The notes below the pieces were generated by a model, which saw only the letters and a program-made list of their open reading frames with translations, did no database searches and was not told where the DNA came from. From positions 296,695 to 360,694 of the forward strand of contig QQUA01000002.1 in the NCBI GenBank assembly GCA_008501825.1: a stretch of DNA of 64,000 nucleotides, read 5' to 3'. The stretch is from Planctomycetota bacterium (GTDB taxonomy: Bacteria > Planctomycetota > UBA1135). The translations under genes and the position numbers were made by a program. Positions 1 to 8,039 of the stretch are shown here, in pieces; the stretch's first letter is position 1; every line of letters begins with the position of its first letter.

Positions 1-234
1 CGTGGTCACCAGGCTGACTCCGGCCTCTTCACTCCACCGGTAAAGACCGGCGGTCGGAATATCACTGAAGAACAGAGCTTGTTCCTGCGGCCGCCAAGCT
101 GGCCCTTCGACGAATCGGAAGCCGGAGGCGATTTCTTCCGCCTCCCCGGCTTCGGTCACAGGATTGGAGGCGGGAGGGACGGCACAGGCCGCCAAGCTCA
201 GCAGGCACAAGGCGCGAGAGGACAGGAAAAGCAT
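1..234 (-). CDS. SMP-30/gluconolactonase-family lipoprotein, N-terminal part (cut by window edge)
   Basis: Reading the minus strand from an ATG at 234, 78 codons stay open to the window edge, so only the N-terminus is present. It begins with a hydrophobic leader ending in LSLAAC, a good lipobox with Cys17, so the mature protein should be lipid-anchored outside the inner membrane. Residues 40-70 read FRFVEGPAW, then ALFFSDIP and LYRW, the first blade pattern of the SMP-30/gluconolactonase/LRE beta-propeller family, whose members hydrolyse lactones using a metal-bound propeller centre. It is divergent from the M13 peptidase at 283, with 48 bp between the starts. The metal ligands downstream cannot be seen, so enzymatic activity is a family-level inference. 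Confidence 0.72.
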   Translation of the reverse strand, partial: MLFLSSRALCLLSLAACAVPPASNPVTEAGEAEEIASGFRFVEGPAWRPQEQALFFSDIPTAGLYRWSEEAGVSLVTT

Positions 235-282
235 GATTGGACCGATTCCGAAGTGGGCCTCAACTGTATAGGATTTCCGGTC

Positions 283-2322
283 ATGACTTCGCCGAGAGCC
301 CTCATTTTCGCTTTCCTGGCCTGCGCATTTTGGGCTTGCCAAAGCCCCCCCGACGCGCAGGCGGAACACGCCGGTTGGCACATGGAGGACATGGACCTGA
401 GCGTGGACCCGGGACAGGATTTTTACCGCTACGTCAACGGAGCCTGGTTGGAAAGCAACCCGATTCCGGCGGCCTATGGCTCTTGGGGCGTCGCCCATGA
501 AGTCATGGAGCGGAACCAAAGCATTTTGAAGAGCATATTGGAGGATGCCGCCGGCGAATCCGATGCCCAGCCGGGAAGCACCACTCAATTGCTTGGCGAT
601 TTCTTCGCCAGCGGCATGGATTTGGAGCGGATCGAAGCCGCCGGTTTGCGTCCTCTGGCCGAAGAACTCGCGCTCATTGAAGCGGTGCAGTCCAAAGCCC
701 AGTTGCCGGCTTTCATTGGACGTCTAAACACGGCCGGAGTCGCAGCTCCCTTTGGGATCGCTTCCGAATCCAGTTTCGAAAACAGTCAAATGATGATTGC
801 GATGTTGATCCAGGCCGGCTTGGGTTTGCCGGATCGGGATTATTACCTTCGGGAAGGCGAGGAAGCGGAGGTCCTCCGGCAACAATATCGCGAGCATTTG
901 GCTGCCATGTTCGGTCATCTCGGTGAGAGTCCGGATGCAGCGGCCGGCGCGGCGGAACGAGTGTTCGCCCTGGAACGTCGCCTGGCGGAAATTTCTTTGT
1001 CTTCGGTGGAGTTGCGGGTGATCAGCAATTTGGCCAACTGGCGCAGCCTCGGCGAATTGCAAGCGATGACGCCTAGCTTCGCCTGGTCGGAATACTTTCA
1101 AGCGATCGGATTGGAAGAACTCGACGGCGTCAATCTGATCGCTCCGCGCTTTTTCGAAGGCTTGGAAGTTTTGCTGCAAGAAACCGACTTGGCGGATTGG
1201 AAGTTCCTTTTCCGTTGGCATCTCCTGGACAGCTACGCCGATTATCTGCCCAAAGCCATCGTCGACGACAACTTTGCTTTCTTCGGGAAAACTTTGACCG
1301 GTGCCGAAGAACTTCCGCCACGCTGGAAGAAGGTGCTGCAAACCATCAACGGCGGCACCGGGGAGCTTCTCGGGCAAGCATTCGTCAAAGAAGCCTTCAG
1401 CGCCAGTGCCAAAAGCCGGGCGGAGCGCATGGTGCAAGATCTCCTGGCCGCCTTCCGCCAGCGCCTGTTGACCCGGGAGTGGATGAGCGAAGAAACGCGC
1501 CAGAAAGCCCTGCAAAAGCTGGAAGCCTTCCGCTACAAAATCGGCTATCCCGACGTCTGGCGCAGCTACGAAGGCCTAGAGCTCGATCGCTCCAGTTACG
1601 CCGCCAACGTCATGCGGGTCAATCGCTTTGACTTTGCTTTCCAAATGGCCAAGGTAGGCAAGGAAGTAGATCCCAATGAATGGGGTATGGCTCCTCAAGA
1701 AGTCAACGCTTACTATCACCCGCTCCGCAATGAAATCGTGTTTCCCGCCGGCATTCTGCAACCGCCCTTCTTCAGCAATGCTCAAGACGATGCCCTGAAT
1801 TACGGCGCCATGGGAACCGTGATCGGTCATGAAATCACCCACGGCTTTGACGATCAGGGTTCCCAATTCGACGCCGAGGGCAATTTGAACAACTGGTGGA
1901 CGGAAAGCGATTCCCAGGAGTTTCAAGCCCGGGCTCAGGTTTTGGTCGATCAGTTCAACGGCTATCAGGCGATCGACGATCTGCACGTCAACGGGCAGTT
2001 GACCTTGGGCGAAAACATCGCCGATTTGGGCGGTTTGATCATGGCTTACCACGCGCTGATGAATCGCCTCGGCGAGGATGCCGATAAAAAGTTGGACGGC
2101 TTTACTCCGGCGCAGCGCTTCTTCTTGGCTTATGGCCGCACTTGGCGGGCCAATATTCGCGACGAAGCTTTGAAGTTACAGGTCAACACTGACCCGCATT
2201 CCCCGGCGTACTTCCGCTGCATTGGTCCCTTGTCCAATACCGAGGCTTTTGCCGAAGCCTTCGGCCTACCCTCGGATTCGCCGATGATGCGGCCGCAAGA
2301 AAGCCGCGCTTCGATCTGGTAA
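283..2322 (+). CDS. M13 family (neprilysin-like) zinc metallopeptidase, exported
   Basis: A 679-residue secreted endopeptidase of the neprilysin/PepO family, which cleaves short peptides outside the cytoplasm. The zinc motif HEITH is at residues 516-520 and the third ligand motif ENIADLGG starts at Glu577. The family segments NAYYHP and VFPAGILQPPFF precede the zinc site. The frame is open upstream to 79, but the ATG at 283 is preferred because a hydrophobic leader (LIFAFLACAFWAC) follows immediately and upstream codons overlap the divergent lipoprotein gene. Cys14 or Cys19 might be lipidated, but neither lipobox is canonical. A terminator follows at 2348. M13 proteins are usually 650-700 residues, so this one appears complete. 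Confidence 0.93.
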   Translation: MTSPRALIFAFLACAFWACQSPPDAQAEHAGWHMEDMDLSVDPGQDFYRYVNGAWLESNPIPAAYGSWGVAHEVMERNQSILKSILEDAAGESDAQPGSTTQLLGDFFASGMDLERIEAAGLRPLAEELALIEAVQSKAQLPAFIGRLNTAGVAAPFGIASESSFENSQMMIAMLIQAGLGLPDRDYYLREGEEAEVLRQQYREHLAAMFGHLGESPDAAAGAAERVFALERRLAEISLSSVELRVISNLANWRSLGELQAMTPSFAWSEYFQAIGLEELDGVNLIAPRFFEGLEVLLQETDLADWKFLFRWHLLDSYADYLPKAIVDDNFAFFGKTLTGAEELPPRWKKVLQTINGGTGELLGQAFVKEAFSASAKSRAERMVQDLLAAFRQRLLTREWMSEETRQKALQKLEAFRYKIGYPDVWRSYEGLELDRSSYAANVMRVNRFDFAFQMAKVGKEVDPNEWGMAPQEVNAYYHPLRNEIVFPAGILQPPFFSNAQDDALNYGAMGTVIGHEITHGFDDQGSQFDAEGNLNNWWTESDSQEFQARAQVLVDQFNGYQAIDDLHVNGQLTLGENIADLGGLIMAYHALMNRLGEDADKKLDGFTPAQRFFLAYGRTWRANIRDEALKLQVNTDPHSPAYFRCIGPLSNTEAFAEAFGLPSDSPMMRPQESRASIW

Positions 2323-2347
2323 TCCATTACGACGAACCGCCGTTTGC

Positions 2348-2385
2348 CCCGGCCCTCTTGCTGCAGGGCCGGGATCTTCTTTTTC
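2348..2385 (+). terminator. Rho-independent terminator after the M13 peptidase
   Basis: A 9-bp GC stem (CCCGGCCCT paired with AGGGCCGGG) with an 8-nt loop is followed by a T-rich tract (TCTTCTTTTT). It lies 26 bp beyond the M13 stop and ahead of the convergent minus-strand gene ending at 2423. Confidence 0.75.
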
Positions 2386-2422
2386 CGGCCAACGCCATCG
2401 GATTTTGAAAATTGAAAGAAAA

Positions 2423-3220
2423 TCAAGCCTTGCCAAGCACCAAGCGATGGCGCCGTTCCAACATCCACCCATACAAAGCCGCGGCGGCGGCAGCCAACAA
2501 GTGCTTCAAACTATGTCCGCTGATCCAACCGCTTTGCTCAAAAAACCAAGCATCGGCCACTTCGCATCCTTTGGCCGCCCCGTAAAGAAGCAACAAAGCA
2601 AGATAGGCGGCTCCGTGGCTGAATCGCGCCGGCCAAGCCCAAAGCAAAATTGGCAAAATCGCCATGGGCAAGTACTGCACCAAAGCGTAAAAGCGCAGAT
2701 CTCCTCGTCCCATAGACTCGGTCCAGGACCAATACCCGACGCTGACCAAACCAAGCCAAGGGAAACAAGCCAGGCTCCAGCCATAATGCCGAGGTCCCCA
2801 ACGCTCTCCCAACACCGCGCTGAACATGGACATGAAAGCCACCGCCATCGGTAGCCGGTCCCAAAGCAAGGTTTCGGTCGTCGGCCGCCAGTGATACCAA
2901 GCCGATCCCAAACCTATGGCAAAAACGCCGCCGAAAAATCCGGCGACGGCAACAGCATGCATCCGGTTTTCCAACACCATGGCGCCGCTTTTCAAGCGCC
3001 ACAGAGCCCAGCTACCGATCAAAAGAAAGGGCAAATTGGAAAGGACGTCCCCTGCATGGGGAATCCCCCTCCAAGATCGCCGGTCGGCAAATCCGTGGTA
3101 AGCCGGATCCTGAGCCAAGGGCTCCGAAAACCACACCGCCAGCAAAGCAATCACCGCCAAACCGGCGATCGCGCCTTTGCCGACTCTAGGCGAAGCCTTC
3201 CAAACCACCTCCGCCAGCAT
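2423..3220 (-). CDS. Alkaline phytoceramidase-like (CREST superfamily) integral membrane protein
   Basis: A 265-residue, about seven-helix membrane protein. Residues near 105-130 read GLGSAWYHW then WDRLPM, and near the C-terminus SGHSLKHLL. These are the signature segments of the alkaline ceramidase/CREST superfamily, in which conserved Ser, Asp and three His residues form a zinc amidohydrolase site within the membrane. Homologues in eukaryotes release sphingoid bases from ceramides. Bacterial relatives are uncharacterised and could act on other lipid amides. It stands alone, divergent from the aldo/keto reductase 52 bp away and convergent with the M13 peptidase. The family call is fairly secure; the substrate is unknown. 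Confidence 0.8.
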   Translation of the reverse strand: MLAEVVWKASPRVGKGAIAGLAVIALLAVWFSEPLAQDPAYHGFADRRSWRGIPHAGDVLSNLPFLLIGSWALWRLKSGAMVLENRMHAVAVAGFFGGVFAIGLGSAWYHWRPTTETLLWDRLPMAVAFMSMFSAVLGERWGPRHYGWSLACFPWLGLVSVGYWSWTESMGRGDLRFYALVQYLPMAILPILLWAWPARFSHGAAYLALLLLYGAAKGCEVADAWFFEQSGWISGHSLKHLLAAAAAALYGWMLERRHRLVLGKA

Positions 3221-3272
3221 AGCGGACTACCTTGGCGTCCCGCTGGCTTCCCTTTGGCCATAGCATGGATGC

Positions 3273-4214
3273 ATGTCCCCTACCAGTCGTCGCCAACTCC
3301 TGGCTGCGGGAGCCGGCCTTCTCGGCAGCCGGCTGCTTCCGGCCCAGCAGCCTGAAACTAATGAAAAGTCGTTGCCGGTACGAACCTTAGGCAAAACCGG
3401 CAGGAAGGTTCCCGCACTCGGGCTCGGTTGTTATCCGCTGGGGCGCCTCGCCGACGAAGATCTGGCCCTGAACGTGATTCACTTGGCTTGGGAAAGCGGC
3501 GCCCGGTATTTCGATACCGCCCCTTCCTACAACCGTGGTCGAAGCGAGAGCCGGCTTGGCAAAGCCCTCGGCCGTTACCCACGCCAGGAGTTGTTTTTGG
3601 CCACCAAAACACTGGAGCGGAGCGCAAGCGGTGCCTTGAAGGAATTGGATCAGTCCTTGAAGCGCCTGCAAATGGAATACGTGGATTCGGTGCAAGTCCA
3701 CGAGGTTCGCAGCGCCGAAGACGTTGAAGCCCTGTTGGCCAAGGACGGCGTGCTCGCCGGTTTAGAACGGGCCAGAAAGGAAGGCAAGATTCGCCACATC
3801 GGCCTGACCTGTCATCGCGATCCGAAGTTCGCCTTGCTTGCCATCGAGCGCTACCCCTTCGCCACGGCTTTGGTTCCGGTCAATCCCTTGGATTGCCACC
3901 ATCTGAGTTTCACCCAGGGTTTTGTGGCCAAAGCTGCCGCCAAAGGCGTGGCCGTCATCGCCATGAAGGTGTACGCCGGGGGAGCCCTACCCAAGGCCAA
4001 GCCGGAAATTGCCGCCGGCGATTTGCTTGCCTTTGCTTTGAATCAGCCGGGAGTCACGGTCGCCGTTCCCGGGGCGGACAGCCTCGAATTCTGGAGGCAG
4101 GCGCGGCAAGCGGCGGTTCGAACCGCGCTCTCGCCGGAACGGCAAAAGCAACTCATTGCCGCCAGCGGCCCTCATCATGGCAAAAGCAGCGAGTGGTACA
4201 AAAACTCCAGTTAA
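3273..4214 (+). CDS. Tat-exported aldo/keto reductase
   Basis: A 313-residue NADPH-type aldo/keto reductase fold. The N-terminus SRRQLLAAGAG is a twin-arginine-like signal, suggesting export of a folded, cofactor-loaded enzyme. The body starts RTLGKTGRKVPALGLG, the usual AKR opening. The tetrad is visible: Asp and Tyr in FDTAPSYNRG, Lys in FLATKT, His in VQVHEV. The later barrel strands carry VIAMKV and a C-terminal cofactor-binding GVTVAVPG. Exported AKRs of this kind are common in Planctomycetota and Acidobacteriota; the substrate is not evident. It is followed by a coiled-coil protein in the same direction, whose longest possible frame would overlap this gene. Confidence 0.88.
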   Translation: MSPTSRRQLLAAGAGLLGSRLLPAQQPETNEKSLPVRTLGKTGRKVPALGLGCYPLGRLADEDLALNVIHLAWESGARYFDTAPSYNRGRSESRLGKALGRYPRQELFLATKTLERSASGALKELDQSLKRLQMEYVDSVQVHEVRSAEDVEALLAKDGVLAGLERARKEGKIRHIGLTCHRDPKFALLAIERYPFATALVPVNPLDCHHLSFTQGFVAKAAAKGVAVIAMKVYAGGALPKAKPEIAAGDLLAFALNQPGVTVAVPGADSLEFWRQARQAAVRTALSPERQKQLIAASGPHHGKSSEWYKNSS

Positions 4215-4272
4215 GCCGCCATTTCGCAACTCCTTCGGCACCGATATCCTGAAGCGTCCGCGCCTGCGATCC

Positions 4273-4932
4273 ATGTGGGAATTCATCCAAGAAGACGCCT
4301 TGCTGCTGTTGCTCACCGGCCTTTCCGGCTTTTTGCTCGGTTGGCTGGTCAAGCATCTCTTCGCCACTCAATCGTTGCGCCGCCAGACCTTGCACATGAG
4401 GCGCCAAACGGAAGCCGCCGAATCGCAAACTCGGCAATGGCAAAAACAAAAACAGTTGGCCGAAGAGCAACTCCTTCAACAACAAAAATCCGCAAAAGAA
4501 CGGCTTCACCAAATGCAGGAAAAGGTCGATCAAACCGAAGACCTGGAAGCTTATTGTCAGTCTCTGGAAACCCGCTTGGCCGAGCGGGAAAGACAAGCCC
4601 GGGAACTGCGGGATTTGCTTGATGAAATCCATCGGGCCGAGCCTTCTCGAGAAGAACAAACCGTTGCTGAAAATTCACCGGCGGAAATCGAAACCCTGCG
4701 CAAAAGCGTGGAGCAATTACAGCGCCTGCGCCAAACCATCCAGCGGCGGGATCAAAACCATTTTCAATTGGATTTCCTGTTTCGTTCGATGCTGGAAGAT
4801 CGGGATCGGGAAATCGGTGAGTTACAGGATCAACTGGAACGGGCGCAACGCAAGCTGGCGGGTCGCGGTCGCCGCCGGAAAGCCGAGGATCCGAGGCAAG
4901 GTGTCTTGTTTCCCGGTCCCAGCGAAAGCTGA
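4273..4932 (+). CDS. Membrane-anchored coiled-coil protein, unknown function
   Basis: A 219-residue protein with one N-terminal transmembrane helix (LLLLLTGLSGFLLGWLV, about residues 9-27) followed by a long charged Gln/Glu/Arg-rich coiled coil to the C-terminus. It resembles division- or envelope-associated coiled-coil anchors in shape only; no family was recognised. The frame is open back to 4156, overlapping the aldo/keto reductase, but the ATG at 4273 places the membrane helix directly at the N-terminus, so it is preferred. It ends 5 bp before the convergent minus-strand gene at 4938. Confidence 0.7.
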   Translation: MWEFIQEDALLLLLTGLSGFLLGWLVKHLFATQSLRRQTLHMRRQTEAAESQTRQWQKQKQLAEEQLLQQQKSAKERLHQMQEKVDQTEDLEAYCQSLETRLAERERQARELRDLLDEIHRAEPSREEQTVAENSPAEIETLRKSVEQLQRLRQTIQRRDQNHFQLDFLFRSMLEDRDREIGELQDQLERAQRKLAGRGRRRKAEDPRQGVLFPGPSES

Positions 4933-4937
4933 AGGCG

Positions 4938-5273
4938 TTACACCACGCCAAATATGACCAACTGAACCCACAACAAAATCACAGCCGGCAAAAGAAGCGG
5001 CAGGTACAACAACAAGGTCACCGCCCAAGCCAACCAGCTCGGAGCTCGGGCATGCAGGCGGTAAAGGGAGATCATCAAGCAAAAACAAGCGGCTCCCCCG
5101 GCCAGGGCCAAGCCGAGATGAACCAAGGGAAACTCAGCCGCTTCCGGTAAAGTCCAACCGTCGCCGTAACGACCGTATGCCGTTCCCCAGAGCAAGGCCG
5201 ATCCTGCCGCCAACAGCAGCGCCGCCAAGAACGGCCACAACAAGACCGAAGTCAAAACTTGGAGCCTACTCAC
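4938..5273 (-). CDS. Small integral membrane protein, unknown function
   Basis: A 111-residue hydrophobic protein with three likely transmembrane segments (about residues 9-30, 51-68 and 79-108). No family was recognised. Its ATG overlaps the stop of the upstream minus-strand gene (ATGA at 5270-5273), so the two are almost certainly translationally coupled in one operon with the caspase-like protein. Confidence 0.65.
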   Translation of the reverse strand: MSRLQVLTSVLLWPFLAALLLAAGSALLWGTAYGRYGDGWTLPEAAEFPLVHLGLALAGGAACFCLMISLYRLHARAPSWLAWAVTLLLYLPLLLPAVILLWVQLVIFGVV

Positions 5274-5986
5274 GGTTGCACCTCCGCCGCCAGATTCCAG
5301 CGACCGTCGCCGTGGACTTCAGCCAGAGATTTTTCCCATTTCTGAGTTTCCGCATGGCTTTCTCCACCGCTAAGCCACTCTAAATTCCGATAAAGGCGAG
5401 TGGATCGTTCGTTGGAGGTATGAACCGCCTCTTGCAGCACCCATCCTGCGCACCAGCGCCGCAACAGGTAGACGAAGAAAGGAGCGTGGGAAGCGGCTTC
5501 CGGATGGGCGACGTAAGCCTTGGCTCCCAAAGCCTTCCAGCGTTCGGCTTGTTTCCCGCAACGACAACCGGAGTTGTAGACCAAACCCAGTTTCCCGGGA
5601 TCGAGGTTCTCAGCACCCTCCAGCCAAGCGACGTAGTGATTGGTGTGGCCAAGGAGAAACAAATCCACTCTTTCGTAATCTTCCTGCAACTCCGCCAGCA
5701 CCTGAGGGAAGACTTCCCGATGCTCGTCGGCCAAGCCCCACAACGACCGTTGCCTTTGAACGAAATACCGGACCTCGCCGTAACATCGCTCTAAGTAAGG
5801 AACCACAAAGGCTTTGGTGAACAGCTTTTCAACCGGATGCACCGGGTCGCGAATGGCCATGGCGGCTCGCCGCTCCCGACCGGAACTCTCGCCCTGCTGG
5901 ATTGGGAATGGATCCAACAGTGCGGCCACCAAGAAAAACAGCGAGGCGGGCAAGAAAAGGGCGATGAAGAGGGCCCTCAGGCGCAT
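5270..5986 (-). CDS. Exported protein with caspase-like (clan CD) His/Cys pattern
   Basis: A 238-residue protein with an N-terminal hydrophobic anchor (residues 4-24). The central part reads DLFLLGHTNHY (His114), then LGLVYNSGCRCG (Cys141), followed by ALGAKAYVAHP and WCAGWVLQEAV. Seen directly: a hydrophobic strand ending in G-H, a second strand ending in S-G-C, then a third strand and helix. This order matches the His/Cys dyad strands of caspase-, CHAT- and gingipain-type cysteine peptidases. No known family was recognised by name, so peptidase activity is inference. An upstream TTG at 6004 is possible, but the ATG at 5986 fits the leader better. It forms an operon with the 111-residue membrane protein and is divergent from the gene at 6007. 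Confidence 0.6.
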   Translation of the reverse strand: MRLRALFIALFLPASLFFLVAALLDPFPIQQGESSGRERRAAMAIRDPVHPVEKLFTKAFVVPYLERCYGEVRYFVQRQRSLWGLADEHREVFPQVLAELQEDYERVDLFLLGHTNHYVAWLEGAENLDPGKLGLVYNSGCRCGKQAERWKALGAKAYVAHPEAASHAPFFVYLLRRWCAGWVLQEAVHTSNERSTRLYRNLEWLSGGESHAETQKWEKSLAEVHGDGRWNLAAEVQP

Positions 5987-6006
5987 AGGATGAGAGCTTA
6001 GCAACG

Positions 6007-6573
6007 ATGTTCAAGAAACGCTTCCCAGGATTTCATTCAGTCACGGGAGGCTCCCTTTGGAGCCTTCTGTCGCTGAGTATGGGCCTCAGCCTTTGGGGGG
6101 CCCTGGAAAGCAGTCCGGAGTGGGTTCAGGCAGGATTGACCCGCTTCGCTCAATCGGTGGGCACCCTCCAAGGCGACCGTTTGGAGGAAGGCATGGCCGA
6201 AGCCACCGAACTTTTGCATCGCACCGCCTTCCACATGAGCGCCCTGGGCGCCGCCGCCCTGCTGTTGTGCTTGTTGTTGGCGGCCAGCGCCAAGAAGGCC
6301 TATCCCAAACCCGGTCTTGGGACCGCCTTTTGTGCCGGTTTCGCCGGCTTCAGCACCACCTTCTTCGGACTGCAAGCCGTCTTCCTGGCCATGAACGCCA
6401 CGGTTTACGGATCGGTGCAGGACGCCGCCGCCAGGTTTCCTTACCTTTCGGCCTTGGCCACGGCTAGCTTGGTCGCCGGCTTGCTGTTGGTTTGCGGCAT
6501 TCTGACTTTCCGGCTGTTTCGCAGCCACGATTCGGCAAAGCATTATTCGCCGGGAACGCTTTCCAGTTCATGA
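6007..6573 (+). CDS. Integral membrane protein, unknown function
   Basis: A 188-residue protein with about four hydrophobic helices (roughly residues 14-34, 76-92, 104-126 and 145-167) separated by short loops, and a soluble stretch at 35-73. The layout of a first helix, a periplasmic loop and three further helices is reminiscent of MotA/TolQ/ExbB-like proteins, but no conserved motif supports that, so it is left unnamed. The next gene starts inside its stop codon (ATGA at 6570-6573), indicating a two-gene operon. Confidence 0.65.
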   Translation: MFKKRFPGFHSVTGGSLWSLLSLSMGLSLWGALESSPEWVQAGLTRFAQSVGTLQGDRLEEGMAEATELLHRTAFHMSALGAAALLLCLLLAASAKKAYPKPGLGTAFCAGFAGFSTTFFGLQAVFLAMNATVYGSVQDAAARFPYLSALATASLVAGLLLVCGILTFRLFRSHDSAKHYSPGTLSSS

Positions 6574-6899
6574 CTCAAACTTCCAAAAGCAGCGAAGCTC
6601 TCGATCGTCCCGGGATGTTTCGTCGCTTGCATTTGGCGTTCGGACCGGTATTCGGTGGCTTGATTTTGGACTTGGCCGATTTCGCCACCTTTGGCCCTCT
6701 CGGTCTTTATCTTGGCGCCATCGTCGGCGCCGCCGTGGGCTTTTGGATCAGCTCCCTGTATGGATTCCGGCTTTGGATGCGGATTCTGTGGGTGCTTTTG
6801 GCGGCGGCGTACTGCACCGCTCCGTTCACCGAGTTTTTGCCTTTGGCCACGCTGATTTCTGCCGTGGCTCGCTTTCTCCAACCGCCCGCTTCAAAGTAA
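6570..6899 (+). CDS. Small membrane protein, last gene before the insertion sequence
   Basis: A 109-residue protein with two or three hydrophobic stretches (LYLGAIVGAAVGFWI and WVLLAAAYCTAPF) and a soluble N-terminus. The ATG at 6570 overlaps the previous stop (ATGA) and is preferred to the longer open frame from 6492. The TAA stop at 6897-6899 ends 1 bp before the insertion sequence at 6901. If the inverted repeat is extended by three bases, the last two bases of this stop would belong to the element, so a shortened C-terminus is possible. Confidence 0.62.
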   Translation: MTQTSKSSEALDRPGMFRRLHLAFGPVFGGLILDLADFATFGPLGLYLGAIVGAAVGFWISSLYGFRLWMRILWVLLAAAYCTAPFTEFLPLATLISAVARFLQPPASK

Positions 6900-6900
6900 C

Positions 6901-6926
6901 GAAACTGGCACAAAGCATTGGAGGTA
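6901..6926 (+). repeat. Left terminal inverted repeat of the insertion sequence
   Basis: Twenty-six bases beginning GAAACTGGCACAAA and ending ATTGGAGGTA. Only two internal bases (GC here, CT in the partner) differ from the inverted copy at the other end. Confidence 0.92.
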
Positions 6927-7005
6927 ATTTTTAAACCTCCGGCGTAACCAAAGGCGCCTCAAGCCGTCTGCCTAGCCGAACCCTTTTCTTTCGGAGGCAC
7001 CGGCG

Positions 7006-8025
7006 ATGCCGCGTTTTCAACCCCCGCACTGCCCCTGGGACGCCTGTCCCAGCCGCACCGATTCCGTCCCCTTCCGCTTTCAAAAACGAGGCTTCTACTG
7101 CGGCCGCCAGCAACGCAGAATCCAGCGCTTTTGGTGCCACGGCTGCCGCCGTTCCTTCTCGTCACAAAGCTTCAAGTTTCACTATCGCCTGAAGTACGGC
7201 CGGCTCCATCTCGACTTCTGGCCGCTGGTGGTGAGCAAAGTCACCCTGCGACAAAGCGCTCGCATGCTGGGAGTGGATCGCCGCACCTTGGCCGACCGCC
7301 TGTTGCGCATGGGCGAACACGCTCGCCGCTTCCATCGCTTGCGATTACAGGAGGTGGCGGCTCGAGGCGGGCTGCCGGGAGTGTTTCAACTGGATGAGTT
7401 AGAAACCTTCGAAACCGACCGCAGACTGCAGCCGGTAACCGTTCCGGTGCTGATCCACCGTGCCAAGTATTTCGTCGTTCACCTGACCGCCGGCACCTTG
7501 CCCTGCCGGGGATCGCTCCCTCCACGCTTAAAGAAGAAGAAGGAGGAACGGGAAAAACTGTTCGGCAAGAGACGCTCGCAATCCCGGCAAGGAGTGGAAG
7601 CATGCTTGCAGGCTTTGAAGGAGGTCTTGCCTCCAAGGCAGCCGGCGGTGCTGCAAAGCGATCGCAAGAAGATCTATCCCAGCGTCTTGAAATCGGTGTT
7701 TGGAGCGGCAGGTTTCCAGCACCTGCAGGAGTGCTCCAAGCGCAAGCGGGACCGGGGCAACCCGCTGTTTCCGATCAACCACACCCTGGCCCAGATGCGG
7801 GACAACCTCTCCCGGCTGGTGCGCCGCAACTGGGGCCACTCCAAGAAGCGGAGTTGGCTGCGGCTGCACATGTGGCTGTGGCTTTTGTGGCGCAACTACG
7901 TGCGGCCGATCACCGCCGAGGGCGAGCCCCCGACTCCGGGGATGTTGCTGGGGGTGACCTCTCGGCGTTGGACCGCCAGGGAGCTGTTTCGGTGGAGGAT
8001 CTTTTCTTCCTCCTACCTCCAATAG
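7006..8025 (+). CDS. Transposase with N-terminal zinc ribbon (IS1/IS1595-like DDE type)
   Basis: A 339-residue basic protein. The N-terminal 60 residues carry paired cysteines (CPWDAC and, further on, FWCHGC), a zinc-ribbon DNA-binding module as in IS1 InsA and IS1595 transposases. A helix-turn-helix follows (SARMLGVDRRTLADRL). Acidic residues of a DDE catalytic core are suggested by QLDELETFE (about residue 128) and LQSDRKK (about 213). The C-terminus has INHTLAQMRDNLSRLVRR and a Trp/Arg-rich stretch, like the IS1-group tail. A GGAG ribosome site lies 9 bp before the ATG. The exact IS family is not settled. It fills the element between the inverted repeats. Confidence 0.87.
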   Translation: MPRFQPPHCPWDACPSRTDSVPFRFQKRGFYCGRQQRRIQRFWCHGCRRSFSSQSFKFHYRLKYGRLHLDFWPLVVSKVTLRQSARMLGVDRRTLADRLLRMGEHARRFHRLRLQEVAARGGLPGVFQLDELETFETDRRLQPVTVPVLIHRAKYFVVHLTAGTLPCRGSLPPRLKKKKEEREKLFGKRRSQSRQGVEACLQALKEVLPPRQPAVLQSDRKKIYPSVLKSVFGAAGFQHLQECSKRKRDRGNPLFPINHTLAQMRDNLSRLVRRNWGHSKKRSWLRLHMWLWLLWRNYVRPITAEGEPPTPGMLLGVTSRRWTARELFRWRIFSSSYLQ

Positions 8026-8039
8026 TTTGTGCCAGTTTC
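8014..8039 (-). repeat. Right terminal inverted repeat of the insertion sequence
   Basis: TACCTCCAAT..TTTGTGCCAGTTTC, the inverted copy of the left end with two mismatches. It begins inside the last codons of the transposase, and its outer end provides the GA of the TGA stop codon of the cytochrome gene on the other strand. Confidence 0.92.

Larger units (their letters stand above)
6901..8039 (+). mobile_element. Complete insertion sequence, 1139 bp, one transposase, 26-bp terminal inverted repeats
   Basis: The left end GAAACTGGCACAAA..ATTGGAGGTA (6901-6926) matches the reverse complement of the right end (8014-8039) at 24 of 26 positions. A single transposase (7006-8025) fills the element. 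Both ends abut stop codons of convergent flanking genes. No target-site duplication is visible: the left flank reads AGTAAC and the right flank ATTGGGG. The repeats might extend 3 bp outward with one more mismatch. The element appears intact and potentially active, but transposition cannot be judged from one copy. Confidence 0.9.

Noticed and set aside
79..282. N-terminal extension of the M13 peptidase frame from a TTG at 79
   Set aside because: It has no homology-like features, overlaps the divergent lipoprotein gene, and a leader peptide begins at the ATG at 283.
724..1515. Long antisense open frames over the M13 gene and many other genes
   Set aside because: They mirror the GC-rich codon pattern of the real genes and have no recognisable domains or leaders.
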